This document shows positions 35,371 through 45,347 of a stretch of DNA of 64,000 nucleotides, one piece after another (the stretch's first letter is position 1; each line of letters opens with the position of its first letter). Where the stretch lies: assembly GCA_963750535.1 (NCBI GenBank), contig CAVVRF010000037.1, forward strand, positions 1-64,000, in the 5' to 3' direction. Under the pieces are notes generated by a model. That model had not been told where the DNA came from and did not search any database. It saw nothing but the letters and a program-made list of their open reading frames with translations. A program made the position numbers and the translations under genes. The DNA comes from JAKFWF01 sp963750535. GTDB taxonomy: Bacteria; Pseudomonadota; Alphaproteobacteria; Rhizobiales; Hyphomicrobiaceae.

Positions 35371-38300
35371 GTGCCGAACGAAAATACTCCTCCCAAGACT
35401 TCGCTGAGCGGCTTCAATCCGTCGGCCTGGGCGATTGCCCACGGAAATTTCACCGGCTTCCTGCTGGTCCTCATTCTGGCCGCCGGCGCCGTCTCGCTGC
35501 TGCGGATCGGACAGAAGGAGGACCCCGACTTCACGTTCCGCGTGATGGTGGTGCAGGTGCAGTGGCCCGGCGCGTCGGTCGAGGAAATGAAGGAGCAGGT
35601 GGTCGACAAGATCGAGCGTAAGCTGCAGGAGACGCCCGGCCTCGACTTTGTGCGCTCCTACACCCGAGCCGGCTTTGCCAACATCTTCGTCAACCTCAAG
35701 GGCTCGCAACGCGGCGAGGCGGTCAAGGACGCGTTCTATCAGGCGCGCAAGAAGGTTGGCGACATCCGTCAGACGCTTCCCGAAGGCGTAATCGGACCGT
35801 TCTTCAACGACGAATTCGGCGACACCTACATCTCACTCTATGCCATCACCGGCCCTGGATACACCTATCCAGAGCTCAAGGACTTCGCCAAGCGCGCTCG
35901 CGACATCCTTTTGCGGGTCCCGGGCGTCGCCAAGGTCGACCTGCTGGGATTGCAGGACGAGCGCATCTTCGTCGACATCTCGTCGGCGACACTGGCCGAG
36001 CGCGGGCTATCGGCGCTGGACATCCAGGCCGCCCTCGCCGGCCAGAACGCAATCGACCCTGCAGGCCGGATCGAGACCAGCGAGCGCTCGGTGCGAATCG
36101 ACGTGGACGGCGGGCTGCGCTCGGTCGAGCAGATCCGCGAGCTTCGGCTGCGCGCCGGTCAACAGACGTTTCGGCTCGGCGACATCGCCGAGGTCAACAG
36201 GACCGTCGAGGATCCGCCCACCAGCAAGACACGCTATCAAGGCAACGAAGCCGTTCTGCTCGGCACCACCATGGCCGGCGGCGCCAACGTGACGGTGGTC
36301 GGCGCTGAGATCGCGCAAGCACTGAAGCGGATCGAGCGCGATCTCCCCCTCGGAGTCGAGATCGGCAAGATTTCCGATCAGGCCCAAGTCGTCAGCAAGT
36401 CGGTCCTGGAGTTCCTGGAGGCGCTCGCGGCGGCAATTGTCATCGTACTTGCGGTATCCCTGTTTGCACTCGGCTGGCGTGCCGGCCTCGTGGTGGCGTT
36501 GACGGTCCCGCTGGTGCTGGCGGCGACATTCTTCGTCATGTCGGTCCTGGGAATCGACTTGCACCGGATCTCGCTTGGCGCGCTCATCATCGCCCTCGGC
36601 CTGCTCGTCGATGATGCGATGATCGCGGTCGAGATGATGGAACGCAAGCTCGAGGAGGGCCTCGACAAGCACGCCGCCGCGACCTTTGCCTATCACTCCA
36701 CGGCGTTCCCGATGCTGACCGGCACCCTGATCACGGTCGCTGGCTTCATCCCGGTCGGGTTCGCGCAGAGCCAGGCCGGCGAGTATGTCAGCTCCTTGTT
36801 CTGGGTCACCGGCATCTCGCTGGTGATCTCCTGGTTCGCGGCGGTCTATTTCACACCATGGCTCGGCCACAAGTTGCTGAAGGCCCGCCACGCCGCCCGG
36901 GCGCCCGGCCACGATGCCTTCGACAGCCGCCCCTACCGGGCGATCCGGGCAGTGGTCGCCTGGTGCGTGCGCCGGCGGCGCACCGTGGTGGTTCTGACCC
37001 TTGGTGCACTGGCTGCGAGCGCCGCCAGCTTCGCGTTCATCCCGAAGCAGTTCTTTCCGACCTCCAACCGGCCGGAGATCCTGGTCGATCTGTGGCTGCC
37101 GGAGGGCGCATCGTTCCAGGAGACCGAGCGCGAGGCGGTGCGGCTCGAGCGCCGGCTCGCGAGCGACCCCGACCTCGCCAATATCACGACATTCATCGGC
37201 GAAGGCGCGCCGCGCTTCTATCTGCCGCTCGACCAGCAGTTGAAGAACCAGAACTTCGCCCAGCTGCTGGTGATGTCGAAGTCGATCGAGGCACGCGAGC
37301 GCGCGCTGCTCAGGATCCGCGAGATCCTGGAGCGGGACTTCCCGAATGTGCGGTCGAAAGCCGATCGCCTGTTCAATGGCCCGCCGGTCGGCTGGGCTGT
37401 GCAGATTCGCGTCACCGGCCCCGATGGCAACGAGGTGCGGCGCCTGGCGACAGCGGTCGGCGAGACCATGCGTGCGACGCCGCAAGTCGACAACGTGCAC
37501 GACGACTGGCTCGAGCCGGTGCCGAGTCTGAAGCTCAGCATTGATCAGGATCGCGCCCGTGCCCTCGGCGTCACGTCGCAGACCGTGCGACGCTCGCTGC
37601 AGGCCGTGCTGTCCGGCGTACAGATCGGCGAGTTCCGGGATAAGGACGAGACCATCAAGGTGATGCTGCGCGAACCTTCGGTCACGCGCAATCTGCTGTC
37701 GGCCCTGGACAGCGTGTACGTGAAGACGGCAACGGGCGTCTCGGTGCCGCTGCGCCAGGTGGCAACCGTCGACATGAGGCTCGAGCCCGGGATCCAATGG
37801 CGCCGGGACCGGCTGCCCTCGATCACGGTTCGCGGCGTCGTCCCTGACAACGTGCAGTCGTCGGATGTCGCAAACGTGGTCTATGCCGCCGTGAAGCCGC
37901 TGCGCGACGGCCTGCCGGCCGGCTATCGCATCGAGCTGCAAGGGGCGGTCGAGGAATCAGCGACAAGCCAAGCCTCGATCAACGCCAAGATGCCTGCCAT
38001 GCTGCTGGTCATCCTGCTGCTGCTGATGGTGCAACTGCAGCACGTCGGCAAGACGCTGCTGGTGCTGGTGACGGGCCCGCTCGGTCTGATCGGCGCGGCG
38101 GCGGCGCTGCTGACGTTCCAGGCCGCATTCGGCTTCGTGGCAATCCTCGGCGTGATTGCGCTTGCCGGTATCATCATGCGCAACAGCGTGATCCTGATCG
38201 ACCAGATCGAGCAGGACGTGAGGGCCGGACATGATGCCGAGACGGCGATCGTCGAGTCGGCGGTGCGACGGTTCCGGCCGATCACGTTGACGGCCGCCGC

Positions 38301-38544
38301 GGCGGTGCTGGCATTGATCCCGCTGGCAAGGGAAGTGTTCTGGGCACCGATGGCGCTCGCCATGATGGGCGGCCTGATCGCGGCGACTATCCTGACGCTG
38401 ACGTTTCTGCCCGCACTCTATGCCCTGTCGTTCCGGGTGCGGACGCCGGCGGGGGACCGAGCGACGGCATTGCTAGGCGACGCAGTCGCCAGCGATGATG
38501 AAGTGCGCGCTAGTCCCACAAACTGGCTCACGGCGGCAGAGTGA
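35371..38544 (+). CDS. RND-family multidrug efflux transporter
   Basis: This intact 1057-aa protein starts at GTG 35371, six bases after GAGG; a TTG at 35359 is the other option. It has 12 membrane helices and two large periplasmic loops. The first loop begins KEDPDFTFRVMVVQVQWPGA. Helix 4 carries the proton-relay motif GALIIALGLLVDDAMIAVEM (paired Asp), and ALAGIIMRNSVILIDQIEQD marks helix 10-11. The mid-protein FAFIPKQFFPTSNRPEILVD opens the second half. It forms a tripartite pump with the upstream adaptor and an outer-membrane channel encoded elsewhere. Substrates unknown. Confidence 0.93.
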   Translation: MPNENTPPKTSLSGFNPSAWAIAHGNFTGFLLVLILAAGAVSLLRIGQKEDPDFTFRVMVVQVQWPGASVEEMKEQVVDKIERKLQETPGLDFVRSYTRAGFANIFVNLKGSQRGEAVKDAFYQARKKVGDIRQTLPEGVIGPFFNDEFGDTYISLYAITGPGYTYPELKDFAKRARDILLRVPGVAKVDLLGLQDERIFVDISSATLAERGLSALDIQAALAGQNAIDPAGRIETSERSVRIDVDGGLRSVEQIRELRLRAGQQTFRLGDIAEVNRTVEDPPTSKTRYQGNEAVLLGTTMAGGANVTVVGAEIAQALKRIERDLPLGVEIGKISDQAQVVSKSVLEFLEALAAAIVIVLAVSLFALGWRAGLVVALTVPLVLAATFFVMSVLGIDLHRISLGALIIALGLLVDDAMIAVEMMERKLEEGLDKHAAATFAYHSTAFPMLTGTLITVAGFIPVGFAQSQAGEYVSSLFWVTGISLVISWFAAVYFTPWLGHKLLKARHAARAPGHDAFDSRPYRAIRAVVAWCVRRRRTVVVLTLGALAASAASFAFIPKQFFPTSNRPEILVDLWLPEGASFQETEREAVRLERRLASDPDLANITTFIGEGAPRFYLPLDQQLKNQNFAQLLVMSKSIEARERALLRIREILERDFPNVRSKADRLFNGPPVGWAVQIRVTGPDGNEVRRLATAVGETMRATPQVDNVHDDWLEPVPSLKLSIDQDRARALGVTSQTVRRSLQAVLSGVQIGEFRDKDETIKVMLREPSVTRNLLSALDSVYVKTATGVSVPLRQVATVDMRLEPGIQWRRDRLPSITVRGVVPDNVQSSDVANVVYAAVKPLRDGLPAGYRIELQGAVEESATSQASINAKMPAMLLVILLLLMVQLQHVGKTLLVLVTGPLGLIGAAAALLTFQAAFGFVAILGVIALAGIIMRNSVILIDQIEQDVRAGHDAETAIVESAVRRFRPITLTAAAAVLALIPLAREVFWAPMALAMMGGLIAATILTLTFLPALYALSFRVRTPAGDRATALLGDAVASDDEVRASPTNWLTAAE

Positions 38545-38862
38545 AACATGCCGCCCGTGTTCGGCATGTGCGGAACGTCACGTCGGGCACCACCTCGTCG
38601 ACGTCAAACGGGCGCGCGGCATCGCCAGATCCCGTGACCGTCTTCCCGCCGCCACAATCTAATGTGTGAGAATGCGTCTCGCCTATGGAGTTTGGAGCAG
38701 CCACCCACGTTCCCGACGCCAATTTGTCGTGAATGTTCGGCGGGGCCACTTGGATCGATGGGCTCGTCGCTCGCACGGATTGGGGCTCGTCGCCGAGCAT
38801 TCCCGACGGCACGCCCGACACGCCGCCAACCGCTGTCAATTTGAAATGGAGATCGCCTCGAC
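38545..38862. other. Intergenic region before the MscS-type gene
   Basis: About 318 nt with several short open frames but no recognisable protein. It should hold the promoter of the MscS-type gene. Confidence 0.4.
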
Positions 38863-41452
38863 ATGTTCCGGTATGTGCGCGTTGCTCTTGTCATCGCCTT
38901 CGTGACAGTCGCATTGCCGCTGGCGGCTGTTGCGCAGCAATCGCCGCCGACCGCACAACCGTCAGCCACGCCGCCGAGCGCGCCGCAAGTGACGTCGAGC
39001 AGCCCGGCGCCCGTTCCCGTCACCTTGCCACCGGAAGTGATCAATCCCGTTGAGAAGCTCGCCAAGAGCATCGAGACGGCCGAGAAATCGATTCAGCAGC
39101 TGAAGGAGCTGGAAGGCGAGTTGCAGCGATTGCGCGGCAACGTCGAGCAGATCATCTACGAGTTCGACCGCGACGGCGGAAGCGCTGCGGCCACAACTCA
39201 CCGAGGTCAAGAGCCAGATCGAGAAGCTCGGGCCGCCCCCGGGCAATAATCAACCAGCGGAAAGTCCGACGGTCGCAGCAGAGCGCGCACGCCTCAACGC
39301 GATGGCCGCCGCGCTTGACGGTGCGGTCAAGACCACCGAGCTGGCCTGGGTGCGCGCCAAGCAGTTGATAGATCGCATTACGGTGATGCGGTACCAGATT
39401 TTCGCCCGCAATTTGTTCGAGCGACGCACGAGCCCCCTGTTGCCGGCGATGTGGCGCGAGGTTGCCGAGCGCATGCCGACCATCATCGGCCGCGCGCAGT
39501 ACTATGGAGGCGACTGGCTCTACTGGGTCGGTCGTAAGGGCTCGTCGCTGGCCGGCGTAGTGGTCGGCGTCCTGGCCGCATTCGTTGCAATCTGGCTCGT
39601 CGTGCAGCGCATGATCGTGCGTCGGCGGGATCATTCCAGCGGCGTGCCATCGTTTTTCGATCGGATCATTTCGGCCGCAAAGGTCGCCCCGGCTCGGATG
39701 CTGGCTCCCGCGGCTGCGGCGGTGCTTCTCTACGCCGGCCTCGACAATCTCGAGCTGTTGTTCTCGCCGTGGGAACGCGTGGCGGAAACAGCGCTCCAGG
39801 GTGTGCTGATCTTTATCTCCGGCTCGGTACTGGCCAGTGTCGCGCTGACACCACGCCAGCCGCAGTGGCGCTTGATCCCTGTCGACGACCGGACGGCATC
39901 GCGCCTTCTGCTCTTCGTCAAGGCGATCCTCGCCGTCTACATTCTCGACACGGTGCTGGTGGAATTCGGCCGCGCCATCTATGTGCCGCTGGTCGTCACG
40001 GTAGCGCAAAGCTTCATCACGAATATCGCAACAGCAGGCCTGCTGGCGGGGCTGCTGCTCACGCCGTTCGTTCCTCAGACCGGCCCGTTGCGCGCCGTGA
40101 ATGGTCTCGATCGTCTGAACATTGATCCCGTCAGTCGGCATGCGCCGCTGTGGATCAAGCTACCCTTGTGGCTCCTGACATTGGGGATCATCGTCACCTC
40201 GGGGGCTGGCTATGTGGCGCTCGGCCGGTTCATTTCGCAGCAGATCGTATTGACGGGCACCGTGCTGGCGATCGCGGGATTGTTCTATCTCGCCGTTCGC
40301 GCCGTGACGCGGGAACGAAGCGGCGAGCGCAGCCGCGTCGGGGTGGCGCTCGAAAACCGGTTCGGTATCGACAGCGCCCGCCAACGGCAACTCGCCAAGC
40401 TGGGCGAAATCGCTGCAATTTTCGCGCTTGCCTTGCTCGCCTTGCCGTTGCTGCTACTGCAATGGGGCTTTGCCGCGGCCGACATCCGCGACTGGGCAAA
40501 GGCCCTGTTCTTCGGTTTCGAGATCGGTCAGTTCCGCATCTCGCTGGTGCGCATCTTGATCGGCATGGTGTTGTTCACCGCGCTCCTGTTCCTGACACGT
40601 ATTACCCAGCGCTGGTTGCGAGACCGCGTGATGGTGCAGGGCCGGATGGATGCCGGCGTCACGAACTCCGTCGACACGGCCGTCGGCTATGTCGGCATTG
40701 GCCTTGCCGCGCTCATCTCCGTCTCCTACGCGGGGTTCGACATCACGAGCCTTGCCATCGTTGCGGGTGCATTGTCGGTCGGCATCGGATTCGGCCTGCA
40801 GTCGATCGTGAACAATTTCGTTTCCGGCCTGATCCTGCTGGTCGAGCGACCAATCAAGGTTGGTGATTGGATCGTGGTCGGCGACCAGCAAGGCAATGTG
40901 CGCCGCATCTCCGTGCGGTCCACCGAAATCGAGACATTCGACCGCGCAAGTTTGATCGTGCCGAATTCGGAGCTGATCTCGGGCCGCGTGCTCAACTGGA
41001 CGCATCGCGATCTGCTCGGCCGCGTGATCCTGAAGCTCACGACAGATACGAAAGCAGATCCCGAGAAGGTACTCACAATTCTCGAGAAGGCTGCCCACGA
41101 GCAGCCGCTGGTGCTACCGGCTCCGGCGCCGATGGCGGCGCTCGATACTTTCGGAGTCGATCGGCTCGACTTCTCGCTGCGTGTGACGCTATCGGACGTG
41201 ACAGCGAGCGGACGGGTGAAATCGGACCTGCACGTTGCCATCCTCAAGGCCTTCCGCAAAGCCGGCATCTACGGGACGGTCCAGTCGGCGGTTGCTGCGG
41301 AAGCGCCAGCGGAAGCGCCCGCCGGGCCGTTCTTGCCGCCACCACCGCGAGCGCCACAGACGCCAGTCGTACCTGCCGGACAGGCGCCGTCGCCGTTGGC
41401 GGGGCGCCCGTCGGTTTCTATCTTCCCGGACGCGACCGAGCGCAAACGTTGA
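38863..41452 (+). CDS. Large MscS-family mechanosensitive channel with DUF3772-like N-terminus (one frame break)
   Basis: ATG 38863 starts a signal peptide (MFRYVRVALVIAFVTVALPL, AAVAQQ) and a periplasmic coiled-coil region (SIETAEKSIQQLKELEGELQ). Near 39180 one extra base breaks the frame; the correct continuation is ALRPQLTEVKSQIEKLG, then AAALDGAVKTTELAWVRAKQ. About 11 membrane helices follow. The pore and MscS domain read IVAGALSVGIGFGLQSIVNN, FVSGLILLVERPIKVGDWIV, TFDRASLIVPNSELISGRVL. The C-terminus is Pro/Ala-rich and disordered. About 862 aa in total. It would release osmolytes on hypo-osmotic shock. Confidence 0.88.
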
Positions 41453-41482
41453 TCGGTGGTAGCAGGTATTGCTGTGGCTGGA

Positions 41483-42550
41483 TTACGTGAGGAATACGCG
41501 CTCGGTCAGGAGACCAAGTCCGAGCACCAGTATCGCGACTGATGCAATCTGAACACCGCGACGCTGCCATGAAGATCGGCTCATTGATATCAATACGGGC
41601 AGTGCCAACGCTATGAGCAGGGCTTGACCGGCCTCGACGCCAAGGTTGAAGCCAACAAGCGCGACTGTGAGGCCGCTCGCCGGCAGTCCCACCTCCGCAA
41701 GTGCACCGGCGAAACCGAAGCCGTGCACCAAGCCGAATACGAAGCTGACGGTCCAGCGCCGCGTCAATGCTCTCATCGAATACAGGTTCTCGAAAGCAAC
41801 GTAGGCGATCGAGAGTGCGATGACAGGTTCAACGAGCCGCGCGGGAAGCGTGAAGATGCCGAGCGCGGAAAGGGCAAGTGTGATGCTGTGCGCTACCGTA
41901 AAGGCGGTAATGACAGCCAGCAGCGATCGCAGCGTGCCACCGGGCAAGATCAGTACGAGCACGAACAGCACGTGGTCGAAGCCGAGCAGGATGTGCTCCA
42001 CGCCCTGGCCGAAATAACTGAAGAATGTCGCCGCCGAAATTGGCCCGGAACCGTTCGCCACCCTGGCGTCGCCGATAGCAATTTCCGCCACGCGATGCTC
42101 GCCCTCGAACACCACCTGCTTGTTGCCGCCGGCCCACTGAAAGTCGGTAATGGTATGGTGCTTGGGACTGACCACGTCAATCATGCCATCCGTTATCCGC
42201 AACGAGCCGACCGGTAATCGGCACGCGTAAAGCACCACGGCGGACACGGTCGCGCCATGCGCAGGTTGCGGTGATTGCGGCGTGATTATCGCTTCGCATC
42301 GCGTGCCGTCGGCTTCGACGATGACGGTCCTCGCCACAGCGCGAGCCACGTCTTCGGGAGGCGGTAGCGGCTCGACGGATAGCGTCAAAGCATATTCGAC
42401 GGTCCGGCCATTGATCGTGACTTTCGCGTAGCCGGTCGTGCCGTTGTCATGCGCGCTCGCAATTGGCATCAGGCACGCGACTGAAACCAGGACGGTGAGC
42501 AGGATCGACAATAGCCGAATCGTGGCTCGGGGGATGCACATCGCGGTCAT
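41483..42550 (-). CDS. HupE/UreJ-like membrane protein, last gene of a five-gene ABC operon
   Basis: This intact 355-aa protein starts at ATG 42550, overlapping the previous stop as ATGA. It has a signal peptide (ATIRLLSILLTVLVSVACLM, PIASAHD), a periplasmic beta-rich domain of about 150 residues, then about six to seven helices beginning with the family motif FFSYFGQGVEHILLGFDHVL followed by FVLVLILPGG. Later LVHGFGFAGALAEVGLPASG matches HupE/UreJ_2 proteins, which are linked to metal (Ni/Co) handling in some systems. Here the partners are a Gld-type ABC exporter and a DUF4340-like protein, so its role is open. Confidence 0.83.
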   Translation of the reverse strand: MTAMCIPRATIRLLSILLTVLVSVACLMPIASAHDNGTTGYAKVTINGRTVEYALTLSVEPLPPPEDVARAVARTVIVEADGTRCEAIITPQSPQPAHGATVSAVVLYACRLPVGSLRITDGMIDVVSPKHHTITDFQWAGGNKQVVFEGEHRVAEIAIGDARVANGSGPISAATFFSYFGQGVEHILLGFDHVLFVLVLILPGGTLRSLLAVITAFTVAHSITLALSALGIFTLPARLVEPVIALSIAYVAFENLYSMRALTRRWTVSFVFGLVHGFGFAGALAEVGLPASGLTVALVGFNLGVEAGQALLIALALPVLISMSRSSWQRRGVQIASVAILVLGLGLLTERVFLT

Positions 42551-43101
42551 TCCGCTGTCGCCTCTTCGAACGCTGCAACCCATTCAGCACCGATGAACCG
42601 CGACATCAGATATAGTTGAGGATCACCCTCGATTTGCATGTATTGGAGAAAGCCTTCGGGATTGAGGCCGCCGAAATGCACAGTCATCGCGTAGCTGCCG
42701 CCGTCGGATAGCACTGCAATGACAGCCGGATTGTCCAACAGGAACGGTCTTGTATCAACTCCCGAAAGCTCGCCCGGTGGAATCTCGCGCACCGGCCCCG
42801 AGCGATGAAGCATCTTGAGCGCAGTGTCGATGTGCTTGGCAGCTTTCCGACTGACGGCAGAGCCTCCCACGTCGGGTCGCCAGTCCTCGCCTTCCCGGAT
42901 GAGCGCGACACGACGTCCGGCACGCGCGATTGTGATCTTGCGGATCGCTTCCGGCGCCATCCGTAGCACGCCGCTTGCTGTGAATTTCTCGAGCTGGCGC
43001 TGCACAGGGCGGGCGCCGACGACGACCATTGTCACCAGATAGCCGAAAGCGACCAGCGCCGCCATCGGCAGAGCCAAACGAGAAATCGCCGGCCATTTCA
43101 T
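42547..43101 (-). CDS. DUF4340-like membrane-anchored protein
   Basis: This intact 184-aa protein starts at ATG 43101, overlapping the GldG-like stop by four bases. A single N-terminal helix (LALPMAALVAFGYLVTMVVV) is followed by a periplasmic domain: RKITIARAGRRVALIREGED, KHIDTALKMLHRSGPVREIP and YLMSRFIGAEWVAAFEEA. Such proteins commonly follow gldG-like genes. The pattern of conserved Trp and short beta strands suggests the DUF4340 fold. Function unknown. Coupled at both ends. Confidence 0.7.
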   Translation of the reverse strand: MKWPAISRLALPMAALVAFGYLVTMVVVGARPVQRQLEKFTASGVLRMAPEAIRKITIARAGRRVALIREGEDWRPDVGGSAVSRKAAKHIDTALKMLHRSGPVREIPPGELSGVDTRPFLLDNPAVIAVLSDGGSYAMTVHFGGLNPEGFLQYMQIEGDPQLYLMSRFIGAEWVAAFEEATAE

Positions 43102-44642
43102 CTGCGCCACCACCAGACGAGAGCGCCAGTGGTTACCACTGCGAGAGGCAACAGGACGACGATCAACAGGAAGATCCACCTGCTTTGTGAGGCCGTGAGG
43201 AGGATCGTCGGCAGCACCGGTATGCGCGTCTTTACCGCCGTCCCGCCCTCCTCTCGCGCGAGCCAGCGGACTGTCGCGAGAAGCAGGTCGCTGTTCGCCA
43301 TGTACGGCAGGAATGAATTGCTGGCGAAGTCGCCGTCTCCCATCACGACAGCCCTGAATGGCGGCACTCCAGGAGCCAAGGGCCCCTCCGCGGCGATCCC
43401 CACGACCCGCGGGTGGATCTTGGACGCGGCGATCGGCGTGGTCTCAGGCTGGATCTGCAGTGCGCCGGCAGCGACGATGCGATTTGTGACCGGCGCGACC
43501 GGCCTCGTGTAGCTGTCGCGACTGCTTTCGATCAGCGATGTGGCGACCACGCCGGACACAGGCTTCGTCATTGTGATCGGGCGCACCCCGGGGAAGAATG
43601 TCAGCGATACGGTCCGCGTGATGGGATGGGCTCCGTAGCCCGTCACCGCAACCATCTCCGGGTCCGTCTGATAGTGGCTGAGTGGATCGACCACCACCTC
43701 CTGCTCGAGTTGCGCACCGAGTTCTGACAGAAGGTGAGCCAGACCCGGCTCCGGCTGGAAACCGAGGTCCAGAAGGAATAGCGCGTTGCCGCCCTGCCGG
43801 AGGTAGGATCGGATCGCAGCGCTCTCGGCGGGCAGGAACGTGGTGCGCGGGTTGGCGACAATCAGCAGTGTGCAGTCGGCCGGAACCGCGGTCGACGTGG
43901 CGAGAAGCAGTTTGCGCGCCGCGTATCCCTGCGCCTCGAGCGCGCGTCGCAAACGGCCGACGCCGTGGCCTGCAGTCTCGATGACGAACGATGACGACTC
44001 GCCATGGCTGTGACTCGTCGCGCCCTCGAGGTGGGAATGGAATTCGAATCCATCCATCGCGAATTCGCCATGGCCTTCCAGGAAGCAGATCGTGAAGGCT
44101 CGCTCGCGGAGCACGCGCTGAATACCGATTGCGATTTCGGCTTCGTCCGTACCCTGGATCAGCACCCGGCGGCCCGCAGCCTCGATGATCGCAGCGTTGT
44201 AGAGCTTGATGCCCTCGCGGCGCGCAAGCTCCGGCTGTTTGTCCGGATCGACCGTCGCTACGGTCAATAGCGGATTGCGCCGGCCCATCACCTGCAGGAT
44301 GCCACTGGCACGCCTGCTGATCGGATCCTGAGACCGGTAGAAATATGTGATGCGAACAGGCGACTTGAGCTCGTCGACGACAGCCATCGCGGCAGCTGAT
44401 GGTGTATAGACCTTCGCACGCGTCAGATCGATGTGAGTATCATTCAGAACCAGGGCGACGTTGGCCAGCACCCATACCCCCAAACCGGCTGCGACGCATC
44501 CGGCTGCATAGAGTGCCCCGCGAAACCCGCTCCACCGCGTATTGATCGGCAGCCGCAGCGCCGCTGCGAACAAGACCACGACCGCGACCAGCCAACCGAT
44601 GAACCAGAGCAACTCGTCGAAATGCTGGGTGTGCTCGTGCAT
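43098..44642 (-). CDS. GldG-like ABC-type auxiliary transport protein
   Basis: This intact 514-aa protein matches the Gldg/ABC_transp_aux family: two N-terminal helices (LLWFIGWLVAVVVLFAAALR and a second around 30-60), a periplasmic domain with DLTRAKVYTPSAAAMAVVDE, VRITYFYRSQDPISRRASGI, FLEGHGEFAMDGFEFHSHLE and LLIVANPRTTFLPAESAAIR, then VVMGDGDFASNSFLPYMANS and a C-terminal helix. A His-rich insert (HSHLEGATSHSHGESS) is unusual and could bind metal. It starts 4 nt after the permease stop. Confidence 0.85.
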   Translation of the reverse strand: MHEHTQHFDELLWFIGWLVAVVVLFAAALRLPINTRWSGFRGALYAAGCVAAGLGVWVLANVALVLNDTHIDLTRAKVYTPSAAAMAVVDELKSPVRITYFYRSQDPISRRASGILQVMGRRNPLLTVATVDPDKQPELARREGIKLYNAAIIEAAGRRVLIQGTDEAEIAIGIQRVLRERAFTICFLEGHGEFAMDGFEFHSHLEGATSHSHGESSSFVIETAGHGVGRLRRALEAQGYAARKLLLATSTAVPADCTLLIVANPRTTFLPAESAAIRSYLRQGGNALFLLDLGFQPEPGLAHLLSELGAQLEQEVVVDPLSHYQTDPEMVAVTGYGAHPITRTVSLTFFPGVRPITMTKPVSGVVATSLIESSRDSYTRPVAPVTNRIVAAGALQIQPETTPIAASKIHPRVVGIAAEGPLAPGVPPFRAVVMGDGDFASNSFLPYMANSDLLLATVRWLAREEGGTAVKTRIPVLPTILLTASQSRWIFLLIVVLLPLAVVTTGALVWWWRR

Positions 44643-44645
44643 AGC

Positions 44646-45347
44646 TCAGATCCGCGCCAACGCGCGAACCGCGAGGAACAGTCCAAGCAGAACGACACTG
44701 AAGAAGAAGCCGAAGTCGGAGACGTACATCGCACCAACAGCGAATGGTGTGAAATGAGCCAACAGAGAGAGTCCCAGTAGCCAGTCTTCATACGGCTGCG
44801 GCAGCAGAGCCGCGAGCGTGTCGACGGCCCATAGAAGTCCGAACAAGCCAAGGGAGACCACAGCCGCAACAATCTGATTGGCGGTGAGTGCCGAAATCGC
44901 GAGCCCGATCGAGACAAGCGCGGCCGCGAACATCACGAGCCCTACGTAGCCGCTATAGATCGGGCCGAAGTCGGGCTCGGCGTAGGCCGCGAGAATAGCA
45001 GCATAGATGAGGGTCAGCCCGGTCATCGCCAGCAGCACGACCATGCACGCGATGAACTTCGCCAGCACGATATCGATCTCCCGTGTCGGCAACGTCAGCA
45101 GCAGCTCTATGGTGCCGCTGCGACGCTCCTCGGCGAACTGGCGCATGGTGATCAGGGGCACCAGCAGGATCAACTGGACCGCAGACTGAAAGAAGATGTG
45201 GACCAGCGTTGCCTGTTTGGCGAGGATTAGCGAGACAACAAACGAGTAGCCACTCAACACTATGAACACCGCGATTACGGCATAGGCGATGGGGGATGTG
45301 AACAGGCTCCGGACCTCTTTCGAGACGAGTGCCGTAAACGCGCTCAT
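44646..45347 (-). CDS. ABC-2 type permease (GldF-like)
   Basis: This intact 233-aa protein has six membrane helices and begins MSAFTALVSKEVRSLFTSPI with the typical EVRSLFTSPIAY segment. The region ITMRQFAEERRSGTIELLLT is the ABC2_membrane signature. It overlaps the ATPase gene by four bases (ATGA at 45344-45347). Together with the ATPase and the GldG-like protein it forms a Gld-type exporter. Gliding itself is not implied outside Bacteroidetes. Confidence 0.9.
   Translation of the reverse strand: MSAFTALVSKEVRSLFTSPIAYAVIAVFIVLSGYSFVVSLILAKQATLVHIFFQSAVQLILLVPLITMRQFAEERRSGTIELLLTLPTREIDIVLAKFIACMVVLLAMTGLTLIYAAILAAYAEPDFGPIYSGYVGLVMFAAALVSIGLAISALTANQIVAAVVSLGLFGLLWAVDTLAALLPQPYEDWLLGLSLLAHFTPFAVGAMYVSDFGFFFSVVLLGLFLAVRALARI

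Noticed and set aside
36007..37941. 644-codon open frame on the minus strand inside the RND gene
   Set aside because: GC-rich third positions on the plus strand keep the antisense frame open. It has no protein-like features and the plus-strand RND motifs are unambiguous.
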